A stretch of 64,000 nucleotides of DNA from Nemania diffusa (taxonomy: Eukaryota > Ascomycota > Sordariomycetes > Xylariales > Xylariaceae). Shown one piece after another: positions 1 to 11,631 of the stretch (positions within the stretch are counted from its first letter, which is position 1; every line of letters begins with the position of its first letter). The notes under the pieces were generated by a model. That model searched no databases and was not told the origin of the DNA. It saw only the letters and a program-made list of their open reading frames with translations. A program made the translations under genes and the position numbers. The stretch is taken from positions 3,782,001 through 3,846,000 of the forward strand of contig JBBPUQ010000006.1 of the NCBI GenBank assembly GCA_038501195.1, given 5' to 3'.

Positions 1-2328
1 GCTTGAGCGGTACCTGAAACAAAACAAGCAATGATGTATTGTCCTTTTTTTCGTACTTATGAAAGAGAATTAGTTGGTGGAACTGGCCGCCGCCACTCCA
101 TCGCACATCCCGCTGTATTAGATAACGAAGACTAACTGGTATTTAGGGACAAAATAACGTCAAATGAGCCCCAATGTTACTATAATTATATTTATTTTTG
201 AATTCATTTATTGCTAAACCTAGGATTAATAGCGCCGAGCGAACCACAAGGGGAACTGTATGAGAATGGCAAGCGTATAACCCAATGAGTATCTCTTCAC
301 TTATATGTATTTGGGTGGTGTAGATTTCTGTTCAATGGGGGTGTTAATGAGACATTGAAAGAAAGGAGAAGACCGGTTCGATACACTGGTTATCTTGATC
401 GAAACGCGTTGGGCTGTGGTTAGGGTTGATAGGTTAAAGAAGGTTTCTGGTTGGTTACTGCTAGCTTGGATTATAGAGGAAAAAAAAGGTAGCTGTTTTG
501 TGGTACACAACAATTCCCCTATCTACTCGCTCTATTATTCATTCCCCTATTTTAAATCGAGGATATTAAAATCTGCAAAAACTAAGATGATTAGGCTGCT
601 TAGGGGAATAACGCTAATTTTTAGTACGTTTACATCCCAAGGGCCATAATGCCTTGAAAGAAGGGTTTAGAACATCTACTTAATTCTTCTCGGAGTCGTC
701 GTTAAGTGGTACTAAGGCTCTTCACATAACGTGTGAGGGCAAAACGCTGTTTTTTGGTGTCAACCATAAGAAATCGCGAGTTACCTAGGTACGTAGGCTT
801 GCACTGTTTGCTACAAACAAGCTGCCGGTGATGTTGTAGGTCCGCACATACTAGGGCATGAGCAATGGTTATGACGTACTAGACAGATAACAGGGCGGTA
901 AAGGGATGTATTGTGGTTCATGGAAGCAGAGCTATGGGCAGTATAATAGACGTTTTGGGCCAGCTGGATCTTCTTTACTGGAACCTTCTTGAGTTTTAGT
1001 TTGTACCGCGAACACCCATGTATTATGCCTTTATCTAGACAAGATTTAATAATAAAAGCACCTTGAAATAAATTAAAAGACTTAAACATCATAGAGAAGG
1101 AGCGAAAAAACAAGGACTTACAGAAACCTCATGAAAGTGCTAAATAGGCTTGAATTGTAATTTTAACAATGACTAGTTATAGGTAAACTTACTGCAAAAA
1201 CCAATGCTTCTAGTTATTTGGTATTCCTAACCTTTTATGCGAACAGCAGCTGGAGGTATGTGTACTAGATTGAGAGCTCCTTAAGATAGTACCTAGGTAG
1301 ATAGGTCGAGACTGACTGTAGATAGGCGACTAAAAGCGATAAATACGCTAAGCCGAACTAGGTATATAAGCCAAACTGGCCCCATAAGCTGTTACCCACT
1401 ATCCTTCCCATGTAGTCTACCTAGGTAGTACTAGATACTGGGTATTAGATTAGGTACATGGTAGTACAGCTCTTGTGCACCTTATTTCTAATTTGACGAC
1501 GATACTGTACCTATGTAGACTCTAGAGTAGCTTAGCAGCCTTAGCTACCTGGTAAGCTAGGTACCTATTTTGTAAAGATATTCGCTACAGTCTGAGCTAT
1601 GCTGCACCGGCCGCGACCTCCCCGCATTATCTAGTCCTGACTTGCAACTTGCAAGGGTCCCCTTTACGGCAAACTTTCCTATTCATCAATCTTTGCGACG
1701 GCATCTTTTGTCTCCTGCGCATCGTCCCAAACCACCTGCGCACAACCTGTCTCGCAACCACGCGCTCTCATCCATCATACCGCTTCCCCTTCTCTCTCTT
1801 CTACCTCTTTTACCACTCGTCTTCCTCTATCCCTTTCCCTTCTCTCCCTACACGCCTGTTGTGTCCCTGCTCCAGCTCTGTCCTACGCACCATCTGGTCC
1901 CCCATGGTCTGCTTTGAGGTCATATAGTTGGTTGCGCTCGAGCTGGTATCAACCTTTTCCCTCCCTCTTCCCTGTCTGTTGATACCTCAATCGAAACTAG
2001 CACTGGTTGACACACGCAAGATTTCTTTCTTTCCTTCTTCCTGACGATTTGCACGATATAACGAGACGAAACGATACGAATCAACGCTACGCCATCCATC
2101 CCCTTACCGAGACAGAACGAACAAGACAAGTCGACTACCTAGACTAGATTACATACCGGCAACGGTGTCTCTCTTATTCCCATTTCGACTCTCAAGTTCA
2201 TCCCTTCTTGCGACGACGGATCCTGCCCGCTTTCCCTGCGCCTGCTCTTCAGAGTTACAGGACATCTACCCTCTCTGCCAACCCGCCATATTGATCAATT
2301 ACCCCCCTGGGCCTGGACTATCCTCACC
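1..2328. other. Intergenic, no gene recognised; includes leader of the WD40 gene
   Basis: No convincing coding region is seen on either strand; the short open frames lack coding character and splice-compatible partners. Palindromic CCTAGGTA-type motifs recur at about 781-797, 1289-1305, 1418-1432 and 1556-1568. A pyrimidine-rich stretch at roughly 1780-1870 and a further T/C-rich leader up to 2320 look like the promoter and 5' UTR of the gene starting at 2329, since long CT tracts before fungal housekeeping genes are common. Confidence 0.6.
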
Positions 2329-3583
2329 ATGGCTGCTGCTGCCCCCGATGCCCCCAGACAATACGTGCCCTTGACCTGTCACGGTCACTCTCGCCCCGTG
2401 CCCCATATCAGCTTCTCGCCGCTTGAGAAAGATGAGTCCTACTATTTGATCTCGGCTTGCAAAGGTGCGTTCGCTGCCTTCTTATCTTGGGCCCGCGGTA
2501 TGGGCATGGGTACTAACTGAAATGTGCTCAGATGGTAATCCCATGCTTCGCGATGGCCAGACCGGTGATTGGATTGGAACTTTTATAGGTCACAAGGGTG
2601 CCGTATGGCAGGCTAGACTGAGCCCTGATGCTAGCACAGCTGCTACAGCTTCGGCTGACTTTACTGCGTAAGCGTTTTTGCGTGAATGTACATTATGGAT
2701 CTCTAACTATTGCTCGCAGAAAGATCTGGGATACCCACACTGGTGAAATACTTTGCACCCTCCAGCATGATCACATTGTCCGCGCCATTTCATACCCCCC
2801 GGATAGCTCTGACCTTCTGGCAACTGGGGGGATGGAGAAGAAGCTTCGCATCTTTGATTTGACTAACGTGAAGCCAACCGAGACCGGTGAAGCCGCAGCC
2901 GAGACCATCCCCGCCTCAGCAGGTTTCGAGATCGGCCAAAATGTCCACACTGCCTCTATCAAATTTATTGTTTGGACTAGAGATCCCAATATTCTGATTA
3001 CGGCCTCGGACAACACTTTGCGATGGTTCGACCTTCGCACACGCCAAGTTATTAAACAGGAAGTTTTGGATGGCGAAATTGGTTCTTGCGAGCTTTGTGG
3101 CCTCGCCCCCGAGTTGATGTCGAGGTCAGATCTTGGCGAAGGTTTGCCGTTGCTGGCTGTTGCTGCCGGAAAATGTGTTTATTTCTGGGGAGGAATGAAT
3201 GCCACAAACGAACTCAAACGCCTCAAGCTGGATTACCAGGTCGCGAGTGTAGCGGTAGACCCGAAGGGTAGGAAGATTGTAGTTGGCGAAGACAAGCCCG
3301 CCACGTGGGCCAGAGTTTACCGATGGGACGATGGAGTTGAGATCGGTGGGTTCATAAGAATATATACTTCTCTTGTCCCGTATGCTAACGGCGGATAGAT
3401 GTTCACAAAGGCCATCATGGACCTGTCTGGTCGGTTGCATTCTCTCCAGATGGCAAGCTTTATGCAACCGGCTCGGAAGACGGAACTATCAAAATGTGGA
3501 AGAATTGCGAGGGTTATTATGGGCTCTGGCGCGGCGGAAATGGCGGGAGTGGCGGGAATGGAACCGAACGATCTACGGATTAG
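2329..3583 (+). CDS. STRAP-like WD40 repeat protein (serine-threonine kinase receptor-associated protein family)
   Basis: Four exons: 2329-2464, 2532-2667, 2720-3345 and 3399-3583, giving 360 aa. All introns are GT..AG (67, 52 and 53 bp), and the first has a perfect TACTAAC branch point. The N-terminus ([55 protein letters not shown]) matches the STRAP/Unrip type of WD40 propeller rather than the related eIF3i. WD units follow to the end, where a repeat with [19 protein letters not shown] closes the propeller, followed by a Gly/Asn-rich tail. The length is as expected for the family (about 350 aa). STRAP proteins act as scaffolds in signalling and in SMN-type snRNP assembly; the fungal role is inferred. 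The start is the first in-frame ATG, in context CACCATGG. Confidence 0.93.
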
Positions 3584-5117
3584 AATAGTACATCGTCTCC
3601 CGTTCCTGTGTTTGCCCGCGGTGCGTCAAGTGGTGAGCTCCTCGACCGCTCATCATCCAGCGACTCGCCGTGGGAGGTTATACCCGATTGCCCCAACGCG
3701 AGTAGCAAATAGTTTGCCTATGGCAATACGGCTCGCTGCTGAATTGGAGGGACCGATGGCCGGGCTTTTAGCCAGGTAATGAGTCGATAATACACCGTCT
3801 CTGACCAAGCTCTTGCCTCTTTCTATTTTCATATTGATATAAGATCAATAGGCTGATCATGGTCTAAAGAGGTCGAAATTATCAGGTGCAACCCTCTCGG
3901 ACCTTGAGGTTCTAGGAGATAATACACAAACCAGCCGCCAGTGGTAATATGATAAATAAACGAGATAGCTACATAGATATTCAAGTCATTAGCTTACATA
4001 CAGCTAGAACTGGCAGTGGGAAGAAATATGAGTGTCTGTCTCCTTTAAATTATAGTCTCACGCAGCTACAAGACAGCTCTATGAAGATAGTAATGATTTT
4101 GAGCAGCTCCTCTAAAGGCCATTGTCTAAGCACAATTTTTCTTGTGTCTGACTGCAGACTGACCTCTCTACTATATCCTCGTAGACCACATTTAACCCCG
4201 AGTGTGTAATGGTTATTCGAGCTACATCCTAAGTAACAAGAATGTTTGCCGTTCACCTGGTAGCAACTAAGTTTATTGTGGATGTGCAATAGCACAACCA
4301 TTCACTACCAAGTGACTTCAGCGCGTACTTAGGCGGTTAGCAGGCGCATAATGACGCGAATAGCAAGCAACGCGTCAGGAATAGCGAGGTACTCAAGTAC
4401 CTCGAGTGGTAGATATATACCTCGATACCTACCTGCCTTACCCATGGAAGTTATGCTAGCCATCGATCAAGATACGTGCTTATTGAGAAGACTCTTTCCT
4501 GTTCCTGCCTTCACTTACTTGTTCCCCAAACTTCTTAGAAGTTTACCCTACACCTCGACCTACATTCAGCAACAAGAAAAACCTACCCTAACTTGTAGTT
4601 GCATCACACTCTTCCCTCGTCTGCACTTCTAACTGGTGTGCTTCCTAACATTAACTACGGCCTTGCTCTAGTTAGTAACTAGTTTCCAGGTTTTTCTATT
4701 TGTGTGGTTCCTAACCTGCTTACAGAGCTTATAAAGCCGCCGCTAAGTCGCCATTGTTGTTACTGACAGCCTTCTCGACTACCACTTCATTACCTACCAC
4801 ACCCCACAACAACACACATAAACATTTGCCTTTCGTGGTAAATACTCACAGAAACTGGTAAGCCATGATGGGATAACTAGGAATAGCCGTCGTAGTTATT
4901 CCCCTAGCTCTTCGCTCTTCTCTCTCTCTTCTTTCTCTCTCCTCTTTCTCTCTCCCCCTTCTCTCTTCCCCTTCCCTCTCCTCCTTCTCTCGCCCCTTCT
5001 CTCTCCTCCTTCTCCTCCTTTCCCCTCCTCTGCCCACTCTCCGTACGCCCCTTGCGGACTAACCATTGATGCTCATGGTTGTAGGATCTTGTTGCGTAGT
5101 CGCCTGAACTGCCAACA
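3584..5117. other. Intergenic, no gene recognised
   Basis: Downstream of the WD40 gene and upstream of the Gln/Arg/Glu-rich gene. Several 80-95 codon frames occur (3949-4209, 4351-4632) but they show no family features. The last 250 bp contain the CT-rich tract listed separately. Confidence 0.5.
4915..5030 (+). repeat. CT-rich (polypyrimidine) simple-sequence tract
   Basis: About 115 bases composed almost only of C and T (TCTCTCTTCTTTCTCTC and variants), ending about 90 bp before the ATG at 5118. It produces a spurious Arg/Glu/Lys-rich open frame on the opposite strand. It probably belongs to the promoter or 5' UTR of the next gene; polypyrimidine tracts near transcription starts are common in filamentous fungi, but the assignment here is inference. 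Confidence 0.75.
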
Positions 5118-6347
5118 ATGGAACCCAACCAGCAAGAGCGCCGCCAGCAAGAGCGCCGCGAGCTAGAGATCCGCCAGGAAGAGCTCCGCCAGGAGGAGCT
5201 CCGCCAGGAAGAGGAAGAGGCCCGCCAGGAAGAGCGCCGCCAGGAAGAGCTCCGCCAGCAAGAGGTCCGCCAGCAGCTCCGCCAGCAAGCGCTCCGCCCC
5301 GAGACTCCTAATGCGTCGACTAGCGCAGGCGAGAGCAGCGAGCCTGGTACTCGGTCTGGTATTAAAAAGCGCAAGGCCCCTCACGAGTACTCGACCAACC
5401 CGAACACGATGCGGGTTCGCGAGCGAAACGCCAAGCTGTCGCCTTACCAGCTCGCCGTGGAGCGCGCCAAGTCCAACGATCTGAAGGCCGTCTCGACGGC
5501 GTGGCGGGAGCGCGGGGACACCGAGGCTTTCCAGAGGGCCTCCCCGGCCGAGAAGGAGAAGATCATCGCGGAGACCGAGGAGGACGTCATGATCCGTCGT
5601 CGCCGTAAGGGGATCGATGCCGATACCAAGATCCTCGCGCTCAACCTCCAGTTCAGCGAGGACGAGCGATCTCCGGGCCTGTCTTCCGGCGGTCTCGCTG
5701 GTACTACGGGAGCCGGCAAGGGCAAGTCCGTTCCCGCCATGGCGCCGCCCGGTTACCAGCCGTTCCCCGCGCAGCCGCTTCCGCACTTGATGGGCCGGGG
5801 CAAGAAGCCGGCTTTCCCGGGAGCTGGCCCTGCTACTTCTGCTGGCCGCGCCTCTCTTTCCGAGGACGACGCTGCCGGACCTGTCTTGGAGCGCCAGGAC
5901 TACCCCATGATGGACCGAGCCGATGCTGAATTCGGCGCTGCCATCGAGGATTTCAAGAACCTACAGGCGGATGGAGATCGCCGCGCCGCGGAGGAGAGAC
6001 TCTACATCATGACTCAGCTCCGCTCGTTGACCGGTGCCGTGACGGACTTGGGCCAGAAATTGGAGCAGCTCATGGCTCTTCTCCAGCAGCCGGCCGGCCG
6101 ACAGGAGGCGGCTCCTCTCCAGCACCAGCACGTTTCTGCCCAGCAGCAGCAGCAGCAGCAGCACCCTTCCGTCCAGCAGCACGATCCGTCCGTCTACGGC
6201 AATCATCCGTCGGGTCCTCACACTTACCCGCTTCCACCCATCCAGGGCTCCTCCCACCAATCTACACACCAGCCCTGGCGTTGCTACACGACGGCTTTGT
6301 CTAAGTTTGCAAATGATAAGTTTGCAGATGATGGAGATAACTACTAG
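5118..6347 (+). CDS. Gln/Arg/Glu-rich protein of unknown function
   Basis: A single exon of 409 aa, not recognised as a member of a named family. Residues 5-60 are a highly charged tract built from near-identical 15-base units (CGCCAGGAAGAGCTC-like) coding RQEEL/RQEER, predicted to form a long single helix or coiled coil. A basic patch (KKRKAPHEYS) at about residue 82 could be a nuclear localisation signal. Residues 105-170 are alpha-helical and charged (LSPYQLAVERAKSNDLKAV). The middle is Pro/Gly-rich and a second helix lies near 290-330. Gln/His/Pro-rich low complexity (QQQQQQQQ) lies near 346-353. Codon use is GC-rich at third positions, supporting real coding. The start at 5118 is the first ATG after the CT tract. 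It could be a nuclear or cytoskeletal scaffold, but no function can be claimed. Confidence 0.65.
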   Translation: MEPNQQERRQQERRELEIRQEELRQEELRQEEEEARQEERRQEELRQQEVRQQLRQQALRPETPNASTSAGESSEPGTRSGIKKRKAPHEYSTNPNTMRVRERNAKLSPYQLAVERAKSNDLKAVSTAWRERGDTEAFQRASPAEKEKIIAETEEDVMIRRRRKGIDADTKILALNLQFSEDERSPGLSSGGLAGTTGAGKGKSVPAMAPPGYQPFPAQPLPHLMGRGKKPAFPGAGPATSAGRASLSEDDAAGPVLERQDYPMMDRADAEFGAAIEDFKNLQADGDRRAAEERLYIMTQLRSLTGAVTDLGQKLEQLMALLQQPAGRQEAAPLQHQHVSAQQQQQQQHPSVQQHDPSVYGNHPSGPHTYPLPPIQGSSHQSTHQPWRCYTTALSKFANDKFADDGDNY

Positions 6348-7377
6348 GGAAAGGATTCCGCGGCCTGGTACAGGAACGAGGAACCATAAAAGGGGGAGAT
6401 TAGGAATTGGGTATGCGAAGGAGATGGATCCCTAGATACTTTGTTTGCCCAATTGAAGGCAATTGCGAGAGCTCATTGCCCATAATCATAATCACTGGTG
6501 GTTGAGCTGGTGCCCCCACTTACACTCTTTCAGGCCCTTCAGGTCTCGATATCAACGAGCCTTTTGGGGACCTCACATTTTGCTTTGCTGTACGGATAAC
6601 AAGAAATCGAGGGCTGTGTGACTGACCGTGTTTGAGTAGATCATAGCTCAGGAGATAGAAAAAATGATGGTTAAAATACACTTTCGAATATTGCCGAGTA
6701 CATAGATGAGCCGAGCTTATGTTGCACATGCTTACCTAAAAGTCCCGTGCATCGGGGTAAATGCGCAGCACGGACGCTACTAGTATGATGTGACTTTGAC
6801 TTGTAGGTTATGCGCGTTTTAAACAACTAGGCTCTTTTGACGCTTAATAAGAAAGCTATGGAATAACGGTTAAATGTATTAGCGTCGTCAAGAAAACCAA
6901 GCAAGTTATAAGATCAGTAGTGTAGGCTGCGATAATATAGATAAGACTAAGGCGAGGAGCGCTACAAACTTAGTTCAACTATATGTCTTTTTCTGTAAAC
7001 TCTGCCATTCTCCACCGTGGTGAAGAAAATAACAGAAAACAGATTGTCACTTCTCGCCTGATGATGGAAGACTTTACTTAACGTTTTTTTATTTATTTGT
7101 GAAACCAGCTCAGGTAAGGCGTACAACAGTACGTACATAGCTAGGTACATGTAGGTAGGAATATTGGTATCTAGGTAGGTTGTGCAACACGCCGCCAACC
7201 TGCAGCACACGCCAGCGAGCTACACCACCTTCAGTCTAAGCCACAGGCTCTTCATTTACTGTAATTCCCAGCGCGCTATCTATGCATAACCACATTACCC
7301 ACCCAACTAGCCGATCAACCATGAAGCAGCGAAGTCCATAACTAGGTACCTAACCTACTGTAGGTGTTTAAGTATCC
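6348..7377. other. Intergenic, no gene recognised
   Basis: Convergent gap between the genes ending at 6347 (+) and 7378 (-). No coding frame with supporting features. It holds further CTAGGTA-type motifs (around 7139-7180 and 7341-7366). Confidence 0.5.
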
Positions 7378-8815
7378 TCACGACGGCCCAGGCGCCGCAG
7401 ACCCGCTCTTCGCGCGCGCCGTGAGCGTGCTCGACAGCCGCGCCATCCAGCTGCGCCTCTCAGTCGGCACGTCAACAGGGATGGGCAGCTCAGCCGGGTT
7501 CTCCTTGGTGCCCCACGCATAGCTGCCCCCGAGCTCCGGCACCGGGCCCTCCGTGCCCAGTTCCGCATCGGGGAGCTTTCTCTTATCATCCATCGGCGAC
7601 GGCGGCTCCTTCTCATCCCTAGCTGCCGCAGCGGAGCTCCAAGGCCGTCGTTGATGCAGCAGCAGCCAGAGGCCGTCGACGCGCAGGCGCAGCGCCCACG
7701 ACGTCAGCAGCTCCTTGTCGGGGAGGCGGGGGCGCGCGAAGAACGTGCGGAGCTCGCCGGCGCGGTACCGCCGGTACCGCCGCAGGAGGGCCCAGGTGCC
7801 GTAGGCGGCGATGATGGCGCTTAGGATGGCGATGAGGATCGTGGCGGCTGTGGTGAAGTTGGTGAATGGGCCTTGCTTGGTGCTGGCGGGCGGGGGTGGG
7901 GAGGGCGTGGCGCCGTCGCTGGCTTGCTTCCCGGCTTGGGAGGTGCTCGATGAGGGGGCCGGGCTTGTTTGGCTCTCTCGCGTTGGTATGGTTGTTGTAG
8001 GTGGGGTTGCGGATGATGATGATGAGGATGATGTTGTTGTTGATGTTGCTGATGATGGTGATGTTGATGATGATGATGATGGTAATGTCGTGAATGATTT
8101 AGGTGCGATCACACTGATTGGCGACGTCGTTGTTGACCGTGTAGAGGATGGTGGCGAGGAGCTAGAGCTCTGCGTATCCGGAGGCGGAGGCGGTATGGTG
8201 AAGGGGTCGGATACCTCCGTCGAGCTAGCGATGGATGTTGGGGTTATTATCACGTCTGTAATCGTATCCTTCGGTCCAGTAAGAGGGTCTGTCTCTAAGC
8301 TCTCCAGATCCGAGTCTCGCCACCGAATCTGTATGGCTGGCCCAACCGTCACCTGGGCACCGTTCGTACTAGCTGTACGAGACACCCCCCAGACTCCGCC
8401 GCGGAAGTCGCTGGTGTCTGACGTACACACATGGCCGCTGGAAAAGCAGTTAGCAAAGACATGAACCCGCTGCCGGTTGTAGTCATAGGAAAGATGACAC
8501 CCACCTTGGTACGCAATATGCCGCCGTCTCACCGGCCTGGATCTCGGGAAAACCCTGAGCTGTTCTCGGGTTCGTTATGATGCACGACGGTCCCACGGAG
8601 AATCCGCTGGGGCATATGGCGGGCGAGTAATAGTCGAACCCGCGCTCAGCCATGTATATCGTCCACGATGGCGGGTCGCACGAGGCGGGAGCCGCCGTGG
8701 GAAACGGGGGAAACTGAGACGGCGCCTTTGTGCTGGTCAGAAGCCATGTTGTCGGACATGGCGGCGTGAAGACGGTGATAAGCGCAGCAAGCGGCGGCGT
8801 GAAAGTGGCCGCCAT
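7378..8815 (-). CDS. Type I membrane protein with Cys-containing ectodomain and Ser/Thr-rich stalk
   Basis: Two exons: 8505-8815 and 7378-8437, giving 456 aa. The 67-bp intron 8438-8504 starts GTGGGT and ends at TTTTCCAG after a GCTAAC branch point. The N-terminal ectodomain has the motif YYSPAICPSGF and then GETAAYCVPSGHVC, a pattern known from fungal surface proteins of the form YYSPG-CP-G...GET-CCPSG. A long Ser/Thr/Pro stalk (about 150-290), encoded in part by a GAT/ATC trinucleotide run, should be heavily O-glycosylated. One membrane helix (TAATILIAILSAIIAAYGTW) follows at about 297-320. The cytosolic tail begins with the stop-transfer run LLRRYRRYR and carries Pro/Glu-rich segments. The architecture suggests a cell-surface sensor or anchor. 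The N-terminal signal sequence is weak (MAATFTPPLAALITVF), so the exact start is uncertain. Confidence 0.78.
8012..8083 (+). repeat. GAT/GTT trinucleotide-rich tract inside the Ser-rich stalk
   Basis: About 70 bases of mainly GAT and GTT triplets on the + strand. On the coding (-) strand they read as Ser/Thr codons (ATC/AAC shifted frame gives TCA/TCATC-type serines) of the mucin-like stalk. Such tracts commonly vary in length between isolates. Confidence 0.6.
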
Positions 8816-10894
8816 GATTTGGATGATTCAGCAACACCAGCGGGCAATCCAGTGCTCGATGCATGAAGTCCTAGGGAAACGAAAAGTAGTAGTGGTCGTG
8901 TTAACGGAATATCAATATTAGTCTTCCCCACCGATCTTCTCTTACCCGTCAACGGGCCTATGCGATGTCCAGATCAGCTATCAGCCACGGGAGATCGGTC
9001 GCCTCGCTAGCTGACGCGGATATAGACACAAACACAGACACAGAGGCCGACAGAAACACACACGAAGAAGACAATGGTGGCGAATCGACCTGATAGTAAA
9101 GCTGAGTTAAGCTTCTAGGTCATGAAGCTATCCGCCTCCCGAGGAAAATCATTCGGCTCAATCCGGGCTGGTCGCAAGGGAATGTCTGGGTTGCCGGGTG
9201 TTGGCTCTGCCCTGCGCGAGTGGACCACGATGGCGATCATACACTGACTTCCCAGTTTGGCGAATTTTGCTGGCTCGACCCAAGCCGGCTGGCTGGCTCG
9301 TTATTGGGCCGGTCTCACGATTCAAGATTGCAACCTCCTGTCAAAACATAGCCAAAACGTCATCTGTGGCCCCTGGCAGCTTATTTCACCACCCGGAATA
9401 GGCGTTGCCTTGGGCATTTCTCGACACTTGCTAGGGGAAGTGGCCCGCAATGAGCTCCGCATACTGTAGTATAATAATGAATTGAATTGCTACCCGAGGG
9501 GAGATGCCGTGTTGCTGTTGCTTGCCAACTACCTACACAATGACATTGTTCGTTTCACAAGTTGGATCTCACTTGGTGGAGGTGCATCGAGCAAGCCAGC
9601 TCCCCGCTTTCAAAGGAACAAGGATGGATGGGGGGTGCACTATGAGGATATTACCGACAGAACCTCCTCTGCAATAGGATTTTATTTCGGCTACACTTTC
9701 GGGCAGACCGTCTGCAATACATTATTGTAATAGGCCATTCTAATATTTCATCGCAATACACCTTCTTAATATAGTATTGTAATAAATCTTCAAAAGGCCG
9801 TCTGCAAAGGTTCAATTCAAGGGTCTCTATTACAGAGGACTGAGTATAAGGTCTGTTACAAAGGTCGGTGCGGCACGGTTGTACTGAGGCCAGCCAAGCC
9901 CCGATAAGAATGGTATTCGGTTCCAGTAGACAGGTACTAGGGTATAGATGATCCTATCTATGTTGCAGACATGCAAGGTCCATGCAGGGGACAGAAAACC
10001 CCAAGAGTCGCAACACCGACAACCGAAGCTATTGCTGCGGTCCAAGCCAAAGCTATGACACAAGCGCTTATAGGCTTGGCAGGCCGACACAGGCCTCGCG
10101 TGTCATCCCAACCGGATGAGAACCGTTCGTTGCCTCTTCTTGCAACTTGGACTGTGCAACACACAATAACAACGGCGGAAAACGAAGCAGCAGCATTTCA
10201 GCCGCATATGACCTAATGAAAAGGCCACCGGCCTAGCTAATACATGCAGCTTCATAAGATTGGATATTCTAGACTACAGAATACAGACGGCCACGAGGTG
10301 GTTGAGATTTCCGCCAGGCGCCCCCACGATGCCACCGCCTCCAGACCATTTCATCTCATCTCACTCGTGAGAAAGCTGACACGCACTCATACTCATGAAC
10401 CAAGTAGCGAGACGCCATCTAATGCGAACTGCCACAGTCGCTAAAGGTGTGACATCACAATTTATTCTCGTTCGAGCTACCTTGCGACCCCAAAGCTCAC
10501 AGTCCATACGAGAGAAGCCTAAGAGTACTGCACAAAGAGAATGAAACAATGTGGCCAAATGGAATATGGTCGATTAATTGTGGCTCAATATGCGCCACAG
10601 ATCTGGCCTGGCCTGCTCTTCAATACACACATACTGTTTAATAAGGCTTCAAAGAAATGATATAAATCGCCATGGGCAACATTTTGAGAGCGACGTGGAA
10701 GAACATCGACTATTACGCTGTTCATATAGTTGCTCGAAGAACACTTGATATGTTTCGATACAGCTTTCTCCCCTCTATCTCTATTTATATCGCAACTTCA
10801 CCCGTTCCCACTGCTGACTCACGCGCAAATCATTCGATACCAGAAGGGCAAAAAGAGACACAATCAATAAGTACGTGATCTCATAGATAGCATC
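8816..10894. other. Intergenic, no secure gene
   Basis: A 2-kb region between the membrane-protein gene and a doubtful small ORF. Frames of 60-90 codons occur but show no recognisable features. A short stretch at 9660-9850 contains repeated TCTGCAA and ATTGTAATA words that may be a decayed small repeat (see findings). A TATA-like ATGATATAAATC lies near 10658. Confidence 0.45.
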
Positions 10895-11110
10895 ATGCCA
10901 AGTACTAAGACTGTCATTAGCTCCGCCAAAGAGCGAATTGTAGGCCTTATACGTCGCCTATCTCGGTTTGTCACGGGCAGCGACTCAAAAAAAGCAGATG
11001 ACATCAGTTATGAGATTGGCCTAGAGGAGGTGGCAACGACACCTCAGCGCCGGAAAGCTAAATCTCAACAAGATGACCTGCCTCAGACTCTTCCTTGGCT
11101 ATCGACTTGA
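10895..11110 (+). CDS. Possible small basic protein, unknown
   Basis: An uninterrupted 71-codon frame with an ATG start, coding for a hydrophilic basic peptide (SSAKERIVGLIRRLSRF, then SDSKKADD). It has a plausible amphipathic helix in the first half. No family is recognised and there is no signal peptide. It may be a real small gene or chance; the only support is composition and position. Confidence 0.28.
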   Translation: MPSTKTVISSAKERIVGLIRRLSRFVTGSDSKKADDISYEIGLEEVATTPQRRKAKSQQDDLPQTLPWLST

Positions 11111-11631
11111 CTACCTAAAGAGGACAGTTTTCAGAAGCGTACTTCTTTCATTGGGAGACACTTCGTATGGAAACAGTCATAGCGGCCTATAGGTCTTGGA
11201 GTGTGGATGGATCAGGCTTCCGGATTTCATAGCACTCATGTATTAATTTGGATTTAGACAATCCCAATCCTCCTACTAACAACGAATCTTCCATCTTCAT
11301 TTTCCCGTGATATGCATGCTCTAGTGAAATCTAGTTGTATCATGACTGCTAAAGTCATATAGTATTATGTAAAGTAGGTACTATGCACATTGGTAGACCT
11401 TTAAAGGAAACATTATTATAACTATGAAGCTGTTTTCTTAGTTCTATGCCGAATTATCTATATACTATACCGATTCCTTCGCTATCTATTCTAACAAGCA
11501 AAGACACTAGCCTTCGCAGGTTCATTCGACAACCTTCCCTATCACGTCCTACACTACAAAGATGGGTCTAAACCTCGAAATATATAAACGGCGGCTCGCC
11601 CTAGAAAGCGAAGAAGACTAACAACACCCCA
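11111..11631. other. Intergenic with promoter of the next gene
   Basis: No gene. A TATA-like AAATATATAAACGG sits about 50-60 bp before the ATG at 11632, in suitable position for that gene. Confidence 0.5.

Noticed and set aside
8470..8504. A 35-bp intron in the membrane-protein gene (first CAG acceptor)
   Set aside because: Too short for a fungal intron and leaves the wrong frame; the 67-bp version has a GCTAAC branch point and keeps frame.
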